Of a stretch of DNA of 27,829 nt, positions 23,683-27,829 are shown in pieces. This DNA comes from a virus. Both the position numbers and the translations under genes were made by a program. Within the stretch, counting starts at the first letter, position 1. Every line of letters starts with the position of its first letter. The stretch spans positions 1 through 27,829 of IMG/VR virus record IMGVR_UViG_3300023284_001347; one strand, written 5' to 3'. The notes under the pieces were generated by a model. The model was not told the DNA's origin. It made no database searches and saw nothing but the letters and a program-made list of their open reading frames with translations.

Positions 23683-24605
23683 TTAATATTTATGTTATAA
23701 GACGCCCAAGATGTACAATTCACACATACAGGATGTTTATAATTCACCATCTTTGCATCGTTCCTAATATCGGATATTGCTTTAGAATTCCATATTTCGT
23801 TAATAGATTGTTTAGTCACATCCCCAACATACAGATCATCCAGCCACGGAATGCAGCAGGGGGCAACCCTTCCATCCCATGCAATTGTTAATCTCTGGAA
23901 CGGGAATCCGCAGTTCTTCCTTCCATTAACCTTAATTTTACTCTCATCGAAATACGCTCCAACCTTCGGAGGATTTCTTGGGAAGACTGGTTTGCTGTAG
24001 AATTGAGCTCCCCATCCTTCAACGTATTTCTTAACCGTTTCTTCTTCATCCCAATTTTCTTTCTGCTTTGTGAAATTAACCCGGATTGTATCAACGACTC
24101 CAAAATCCATTTTACTTGTTGCTAGAATCTCAAAATTTTTCATCACGGTTTTCAGCGGTCCGCCTGGTCTAATTGAAAAAGCTTTTTCCTCATCTATCGT
24201 ATCAATAGAAAAGATAACCATATTGAAAAACTCCATGGCATCTCGTGTGTTGGATGTAGTGTATGAACCATTTGTATTGATCATCAAATCCGTGAAATTT
24301 AACCAATAAGCATCTGATACAATCTCACAAAAATCAGGATGTATTGTAGATTCCCCCCGCCAATTTAATTTAACTGAGCTAACCCCAATATCTTTTGCCT
24401 CTTTTAGAATCCTTACAGCTAATTTCTTATCCATAAAATCTTTGGTAAAACCAGATGGAATTTCAGCCTGCGGGCACATGGGACAACGAAAATTACAAGC
24501 AGAAGCTAACTCAATATCTATATGTATAGGAGCATCGGTTAGAACCCCAGTTCCGGCTAGATTCCATTGTTTTCTATATTGTTGGTAATCAATAACCTGT
24601 TGCAT
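23679..24605 (-). CDS. Radical SAM enzyme with SPASM-like C-terminal cluster domain
   Basis: I choose ATG 24605 (308 residues) because it overlaps the terminase stop as TGATG; a TTG codon lies one codon earlier. The SAM-binding cluster motif is CNFRCPMC (Cys37, 41, 44, spacing Cx3Cx2C), followed by a GGE-like site RGES (83-86). The C-terminal part has extra cysteines at 232, 250, 251, 294 and 297, in GFPFQRLTIAWDGRVAPCC and HPVCVNC, as in SPASM domains that hold auxiliary iron-sulfur clusters. SPASM enzymes modify peptides, sulfatases or sugars. No precursor peptide gene is evident next to it. It is the first gene after terminase and co-directional with the sugar genes, so glycan or virion protein modification is possible. 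Confidence 0.85.
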   Translation of the reverse strand: MQQVIDYQQYRKQWNLAGTGVLTDAPIHIDIELASACNFRCPMCPQAEIPSGFTKDFMDKKLAVRILKEAKDIGVSSVKLNWRGESTIHPDFCEIVSDAYWLNFTDLMINTNGSYTTSNTRDAMEFFNMVIFSIDTIDEEKAFSIRPGGPLKTVMKNFEILATSKMDFGVVDTIRVNFTKQKENWDEEETVKKYVEGWGAQFYSKPVFPRNPPKVGAYFDESKIKVNGRKNCGFPFQRLTIAWDGRVAPCCIPWLDDLYVGDVTKQSINEIWNSKAISDIRNDAKMVNYKHPVCVNCTSWASYNINIK

Positions 24606-25927
24606 CAAACAAATGTATCCTGATACATCCCAAGACTCTCCACTTCCCCGAAAGTCTCAACTTCTCCTATGGAGAAACATCCTTGCGATATCTGCCAACA
24701 GGCTAAAGCCAAGGCAATCACGCAATCATCGTAAAACCCAATCGGTGCGGATCGCTTCAGCCTACCCGTGGCTGTCATTTGATACTCAAACGCTTCTAAT
24801 TCATGAATCAACTCCGGTATGTTTGGAAACCGTATCTCACTGTTTTCAATCTTAACGATCAGGTTATCTATCAGATCTCTTTTTGATCCTTCCGTGAATG
24901 TAAACGGCATTACCGGATACCCATCCCTCATCAACGATTCAACGAACATATCGCCGCCCATTCCAGTGGCATCCACAATCATCGGGGCCTTATTATATTT
25001 GTCACAAATAATCTTTATCCGCCGTTTCTGCAATTCCCAATCTATTTTGTTGAATCTCTCAAACTCCACCAATCTTCCCTTATCGTCCATTACACACATA
25101 ACCGTAAAGTCATGAAGCTTCGCTAAATCCACTCCCATCACATAAGATTGAGTCGGGGATGGCTTCATCAACGCTCCTTGAATACACGCACGCACATTCT
25201 TGAAAACCAATCCTCCTCCTTCTATAAACTCAGCCAAGTATTCCTGCCTGAAAACAGATTCCGGCAAAGACGCTTTTTCCTGTTCAATATCCAATGGATC
25301 TATAATGGGATTGTTACTGGTAGGATGATGGAAAGATTGTATGCGTTTATTCAGTGGGTCTAAACCTCTTAAATAATTCTGATAGAACCAGTTTTTTCCT
25401 TTAGGAGTTGAGATCATCAAAGCCCACCCTTTTTTATCAATTAACCTTTGTGAAATGTGTGAGTCCCAAATAGTAGGCTTAAGCCTTGCCGCTTCATCTA
25501 ATACCACCCAATCTAAACTCTCACCCAATAGGGAATCCGGGTTATCCCCGGACTTGCCCTTAATCTCAGAGATGAATCCCCAGATGTTCACAAACCTTAT
25601 CCGCATCTTGGCCTCAGACGCCTCCAACACTAAAGATTGATGAATTTTTTCAACAACGGCCCGGTACACTTCCCTGAACACCTTATTAGCCAGATCATAG
25701 CTAGGGGCAACAATCCATCCAATAGAATCCCTAGGATTTCTCTGACTCTCAACCAACCCCTCAAAAGCCGCAAGCTTAGACTTCCCCCACCTAACACCAG
25801 CATCAATGACCCTTATCTTAGCCTTACAATCATGTATCTCTAATTGATCCGGTCTTGGCTCATAATCAAAAAACGTGAAAGCCTTATGCTTATCGAAGTG
25901 TTCTGTCTTTTTTGTTTTTACCGCCAT
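24605..25927 (-). CDS. terL: Terminase large subunit
   Basis: A 440-residue DNA packaging motor from ATG 25927; a TTG at 25933 would add two residues. The ATPase part (about 1-220) has Walker A GVRWGKS (44-50), Walker B WVVLDEAAR (140-148) and the coupling motif MISTPKG (171-177). The nuclease part (about 255-440) is RNaseH-like, with MGVDLAKLHDF (Asp267) and MIVDATGMGGD (Asp319), and later acidic residues in LIHELEAFEY. It cuts the concatemer and pumps DNA through the portal. The start lies inside the previous small gene by 38 bases. The small subunit was not identified. Confidence 0.93.
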   Translation of the reverse strand: MAVKTKKTEHFDKHKAFTFFDYEPRPDQLEIHDCKAKIRVIDAGVRWGKSKLAAFEGLVESQRNPRDSIGWIVAPSYDLANKVFREVYRAVVEKIHQSLVLEASEAKMRIRFVNIWGFISEIKGKSGDNPDSLLGESLDWVVLDEAARLKPTIWDSHISQRLIDKKGWALMISTPKGKNWFYQNYLRGLDPLNKRIQSFHHPTSNNPIIDPLDIEQEKASLPESVFRQEYLAEFIEGGGLVFKNVRACIQGALMKPSPTQSYVMGVDLAKLHDFTVMCVMDDKGRLVEFERFNKIDWELQKRRIKIICDKYNKAPMIVDATGMGGDMFVESLMRDGYPVMPFTFTEGSKRDLIDNLIVKIENSEIRFPNIPELIHELEAFEYQMTATGRLKRSAPIGFYDDCVIALALACWQISQGCFSIGEVETFGEVESLGMYQDTFV

Positions 25928-26099
25928 GTTCAATCTTTCTTTTTATTGTTCTTTTAAAGAACTTTTTCAATTTATCTAAAATGGATTGTTTAGATTTTGG
26001 CATTCCAAATTCTCTCGACAAGAAATATCCGTAAAGAGCGAACCATACAACGATACCCATCAAGGGTAATGTAACAATCAAATACGGCTTCCATTCCAT
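25890..26099 (-). CDS. Small membrane protein with basic tail
   Basis: A 69-residue protein with one N-terminal membrane helix (about 6-28, LIVTLPLMGIVVWFALYGYF) and a strongly basic cytoplasmic tail (KKFFKRTIKRKIEHGGKNKK). The basic tail may bind DNA or phospholipid. It starts at ATG 26099 with AGGA four bases in front, straight after a terminator-like hairpin, and overlaps the terminase start. Holin-like and DNA-docking roles are both conceivable; no clear evidence favours one. Confidence 0.6.
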   Translation of the reverse strand: MEWKPYLIVTLPLMGIVVWFALYGYFLSREFGMPKSKQSILDKLKKFFKRTIKRKIEHGGKNKKDRTLR

Positions 26100-26110
26100 A
26101 AAATCCTAAT

Positions 26111-26150
26111 AAAAAAGGGGCAAGTGAATGGGTGAGCACTCACCTGCCCC
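26111..26150 (-). terminator. Terminator-like hairpin before the terminase transcript
   Basis: The minus strand has GGGGCAGGTG (26150-26141) pairing with CACTTGCCCC (26126-26117; one G-T pair), followed by TTTTTT (26116-26111) and ATTAGGA. Inside, GGTGA and TCACC can form a competing short stem. It could end the transcript of the small genes to its right. The T run passes directly into the ribosome binding site of the next gene. Confidence 0.65.
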
Positions 26151-26217
26151 TATTGCTTTCCTCTCAGCGATTTTAGCGTGCGTGTTTTATCGGATGCGCC
26201 ACCCCCCGTTTGGTTAT

Positions 26218-26274
26218 TTACTTCCTCGGTGGCTTCTTACCCTTATGGCCAGTCTTTCCTTTATGTATCGCCAT
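26218..26274 (-). CDS. Very short basic peptide (18 residues)
   Basis: The frame from ATG 26274 to TAA 26220-26218 encodes MAIHKGKTGHKGKKPPRK, with 8 Lys/Arg and 2 His. AAAGGAG lies five bases before the ATG, a good ribosome binding site, and the start overlaps the 3' end of the ABA-sandwich-like gene by 14 bases. It has the look of a nucleic-acid-binding tail but could be a leader peptide or chance. Only the binding site and overlap support it. Confidence 0.35.
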   Translation of the reverse strand: MAIHKGKTGHKGKKPPRK

Positions 26275-26656
26275 TTTTATCTCCTTTAGAAGCGGTTCTC
26301 AGCGTATGAGGCGTATCTTGCCTCACCTCCAAATAAGCTAAACAAATAGTGTGTGGGGCTGTTTGGCCTATCATAGATATTCCCTTTAAACCATGTTCAC
26401 CCTCTAAATTGACCGTAAAACTCCACCAATTTCTATCCCCATAAAAAAAATGTCCCCCTAAAGAATCATTTTTCTCCATTTCCTCTACCAATTCCCAGGC
26501 AAATTCTATCTTCGTGGAATAGGGAATTGCATAGGTTTTACCATCTCCCTTAGTAACATATTTTTCTCCTCTTGCCTCTGCCACCAAAGCATCTAACTCA
26601 GGGCCGGGGGAGAGCTTAGCTTTCTGTGTAGATTCTAAATGCTTTTCCACACTCAC
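26261..26656 (-). CDS. Phage ABA-sandwich domain-like protein
   Basis: A 131-residue protein beginning at GTG 26656, which is well supported by AAGGAG six bases before it. The pattern PGPELDALVAEAR, then PYSTKIEFAWELVEEME, then WWSFTVNLEG and TAPHTICLAYLEV matches the small phage ABA-sandwich family, usually found among early or structural accessory genes with unknown function. It overlaps the zinc-cluster gene by 41 bases. Confidence 0.6.
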   Translation of the reverse strand: MSVEKHLESTQKAKLSPGPELDALVAEARGEKYVTKGDGKTYAIPYSTKIEFAWELVEEMEKNDSLGGHFFYGDRNWWSFTVNLEGEHGLKGISMIGQTAPHTICLAYLEVRQDTPHTLRTASKGDKNGDT

Positions 26657-26879
26657 CGCAAACTCCTTGGTCGCTTTCTAATAAAATAATCCCTTTGTCG
26701 TGCATGCAATTATGGTGAGCATAATCATAAAGAGCATAATCTCCTCTATGAGTCATCCCGCAATGACATGGATAAATTTGCTCTAACTTTCCGGTTTCAA
26801 AATCTCCCTCAAAATATAAACTTAAATTCATTTCATACATCTCAGAACCTGGGACTATAATTTTACTTCTCGTTCCCAT
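26616..26879 (-). CDS. Cys/His-rich putative zinc-binding protein
   Basis: An 87-residue protein. The middle has CHCGMTHRG and HHNCMHDKG and the C-terminus CGECGKAF, enough Cys and His for one or two zinc sites. The N-terminus is a beta strand pair. The ATG at 26879 touches GAGGA too closely for an ideal start; an in-frame ATG at 26840 is possible. The gene overlaps those on both sides. Function unknown. Confidence 0.6.
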   Translation of the reverse strand: MGTRSKIIVPGSEMYEMNLSLYFEGDFETGKLEQIYPCHCGMTHRGDYALYDYAHHNCMHDKGIILLESDQGVCGECGKAFRIYTES

Positions 26880-27031
26880 TCCTCTTTAAACTCCAGAGCA
26901 AATCTTGCAAAGAAAGCTTTGTATAATTGTTCCACAGTTACCCTTGTTTCGTTTCCATAAAGGCTAATCGTTAAATTACGAGCACCATAATTTCTAAAGA
27001 ATTCGTCAACTATTTCTTTGTCTTTATTCAT
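26855..27031 (-). CDS. Small helical protein (58 residues)
   Basis: The frame from ATG 27031 to TAG 26857-26855 encodes 58 residues with GAGGTG five bases before the ATG. The sequence has an N-terminal helix (KDKEIVDEFFRNYG), a short strand pair (NLTISLYGNETRVTV) and a C-terminal helix (QLYKAFFARFALEFKEEWERE). It overlaps the start of the zinc-cluster gene by 25 bases. Family not recognised. Confidence 0.55.
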   Translation of the reverse strand: MNKDKEIVDEFFRNYGARNLTISLYGNETRVTVEQLYKAFFARFALEFKEEWEREVKL

Positions 27032-27040
27032 TCACACACC

Positions 27041-27196
27041 TCAATATGGCTTTCCATGTTTTACTGCCGCAGCCTCATTCTCTCGTTTCATTGGGTGTTC
27101 ATTTAGGTAAACCACTTGTCTTATTGATGGGTGATCACACATCCAAATAAATGGGTCATCCTTGAACTTCTCATTTAATAACTCGTAGATTGTCAC
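27041..27196 (-). CDS. Small soluble protein (51 residues)
   Basis: The frame from GTG 27196 to TGA 27043-27041 gives 51 residues (MTIYELLNEK at the start, HGKPY at the end), directly after the TAG of the preceding gene and about ten bases after GGGAGGT. It contains WMCDHPSIRQVVYLNEHP. The stop lies against the ribosome binding site of the next gene. No known family. Confidence 0.5.
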   Translation of the reverse strand: MTIYELLNEKFKDDPFIWMCDHPSIRQVVYLNEHPMKRENEAAAVKHGKPY

Positions 27197-27331
27197 CTAC
27201 TTCGGAACCTCCCTCAATATGTCCCTCATCCAACCCCCAACAGCATCAATTAGCCTCAATAATTCATCTAGTCCATGAAATAACACTGCACACAATACCA
27301 AACCGAACACAAACCAAAACAAGGCGCTCAT
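27197..27331 (-). CDS. Small membrane protein (44 residues)
   Basis: The frame from ATG 27331 to TAG 27199-27197 gives 44 residues with a membrane helix (SALFWFVFGLVLCAVLFHG) and an amphipathic tail (LDELLRLIDAVGGWMRDIL). There is no good ribosome binding site, and the TAG is followed directly by the GTG of the next gene. The short size and fold would suit a lysis or membrane accessory protein; this is a guess. Confidence 0.45.
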   Translation of the reverse strand: MSALFWFVFGLVLCAVLFHGLDELLRLIDAVGGWMRDILREVPK

Positions 27332-27420
27332 ATCTAAACTGATATGCAATCACAAAACCCTTTTTTGTTTTTTCTCTTCCTAGCAGGAAACAACAAAAAT
27401 ATAGATTCCCCTGTTAGAAT

Positions 27421-27648
27421 TTAAGACTTCTTTAACTCGTTCGCTCTCTTTATTAGTCTATCTCTATATTCCCCGCTGAACACACACCTTACAAGAAAGT
27501 AAACAGTTCTTAAAATTACATAAGGCCATTGTAATGCAACCAAAAATTGGTTTACAGGATCTTTCCAACAAGAATGGTAACTAGAATAAAACGGGAAGGC
27601 GAAAAGAATGATAATACCAAATAGGTATATGGCTAGCAGGAAGAGCAT
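27421..27648 (-). CDS. Small membrane protein (75 residues)
   Basis: A 75-residue protein with an N-terminal membrane helix (LLAIYLFGIIILFAFPF), a second hydrophobic stretch (FLVALQWPYVILRTVYFLV) and a charged tail (EYRDRLIKRANELKKS). Its ATG overlaps the stop of the ribbon-helix-helix gene (TAATG). Two membrane segments and a basic end fit a holin-like or other membrane role, not proven. The 89 bases after it (27332-27420) hold no gene. Confidence 0.55.
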   Translation of the reverse strand: MLFLLAIYLFGIIILFAFPFYSSYHSCWKDPVNQFLVALQWPYVILRTVYFLVRCVFSGEYRDRLIKRANELKKS

Positions 27649-27770
27649 TATGAAAATTCCTTTTTAAGCGCCTCCCGAATCACGGCGCCCATGGATACCC
27701 GGCGCTCAAATGCAATGATCCTAAGTTGTTCGTGTAGATCCTCAGGTAAGATTACGCGGGTGGAAAACAT
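27648..27770 (-). CDS. Ribbon-helix-helix (CopG/Arc-like) DNA-binding protein
   Basis: The frame from ATG 27770 to TAA 27650-27648 gives 40 residues with the classic ribbon-helix-helix order: a strand FSTRVILP, helix EDLHEQLRIIAFERR, the SMG turn and helix AVIREALKKEF. Such dimers bind operators by the strand pair. At 40 residues it is at the short end. It may control the promoter of this gene group, which would lie at or beyond the right edge. The ribosome binding site is weak (AAAGAA). Confidence 0.7.
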   Translation of the reverse strand: MFSTRVILPEDLHEQLRIIAFERRVSMGAVIREALKKEFS

Positions 27771-27785
27771 GGTTCTTTTTTTCAC

Positions 27786-27798
27786 AAAAAGTCTTTTT
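27786..27798. promoter_or_regulatory. Candidate operator palindrome before ribbon-helix-helix gene
   Basis: AAAAAGTCTTTTT is a 13-base palindrome with six-base arms, 16 bases before the start of the ribbon-helix-helix gene. Autoregulated genes of this type often have operators here. In A+T-rich DNA such a palindrome can occur by chance, and no promoter boxes were identified near it. Confidence 0.2.
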
Positions 27799-27829
27799 AT
27801 TATTCCCGGTTGTGAGGGACATGCCACCC

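Noticed and set aside
27377-27389. Inverted repeat TTCCTAGCAGGAA in the 27332-27420 gap
   Set aside because: Five-base stem with no T run on the minus strand; likely chance.
1-27829. tRNA genes, CRISPR arrays, insertion sequences, integrase or attachment sites
   Set aside because: None was seen on either strand by reading; a covariance-model or repeat search could still find a weak one.

Overview
The window is a piece of a tailed double-stranded DNA phage (or prophage) genome. Every gene I can support lies on the minus strand and is read from the right edge to the left edge. Genes are packed with ATGA, TAATG or few-base overlaps, so most are probably translationally coupled. The DNA is A+T-rich by eye and many starts carry AGGAGG-type ribosome binding sites, so the host is a bacterium; nothing here identifies it further. 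The virion looks like a siphovirus: there is a tail tube, a two-frame tail chaperone, a 789-residue tape measure and a distal tail protein, and no contractile sheath gene. The head genes are of the Mu type (DUF935-like portal, gpF-like domain, gpI-like protease with internal scaffold, gp36-like adaptor, gpG-like completion protein). No transposase or integrase is visible.

Layout in transcription order. (1) 27.8-26.1 kb: very small genes, among them a 40-residue ribbon-helix-helix protein, two small membrane proteins, a zinc-cluster protein, a phage ABA-sandwich-like protein and an 18-residue basic peptide. They end at a hairpin followed by six Ts. (2) 26.1-24.6 kb: a small membrane protein and the large terminase subunit. 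(3) 24.6-16.6 kb: an accessory block with a radical SAM/SPASM protein, a small membrane protein, a cytidylyltransferase-glycosyltransferase fusion, a 100-residue unknown, a divergent DAHP-synthase-family enzyme, a helical phage protein, a GHKL ATPase, a structured 186-base non-coding gap, an NAD-dependent sugar epimerase and a zinc-ribbon/methyltransferase/TPR protein. (4) 16.6-13.2 kb: virion appendage genes, including a LamG-like protein with eleven 20-residue repeats and a BppU-like protein. (5) 13.2-8.0 kb: portal/gpF fusion, protease/scaffold, decoration, major capsid and an AT-hook-like protein. (6) 8.0-1 kb: adaptor, completion and terminator proteins, a DUF115 protein, tail tube, chaperones, tape measure, distal tail protein and a tail protein cut by the window edge.

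How the genes may work together. Regions 5 and 6 build the particle. The sugar genes of region 3 and the DUF115 protein (a family that includes Maf flagellin glycosyltransferases) could form one pathway. In it, a 3-deoxy-keto sugar acid is made, activated with CMP and attached to a virion or host surface molecule. This is inference. The GHKL ATPase and its 8-base-overlapping partner sit inside the sugar block and look like a separately acquired pair. The small terminase subunit and the lysis enzymes were not found. No tRNA, CRISPR array or insertion sequence was seen.
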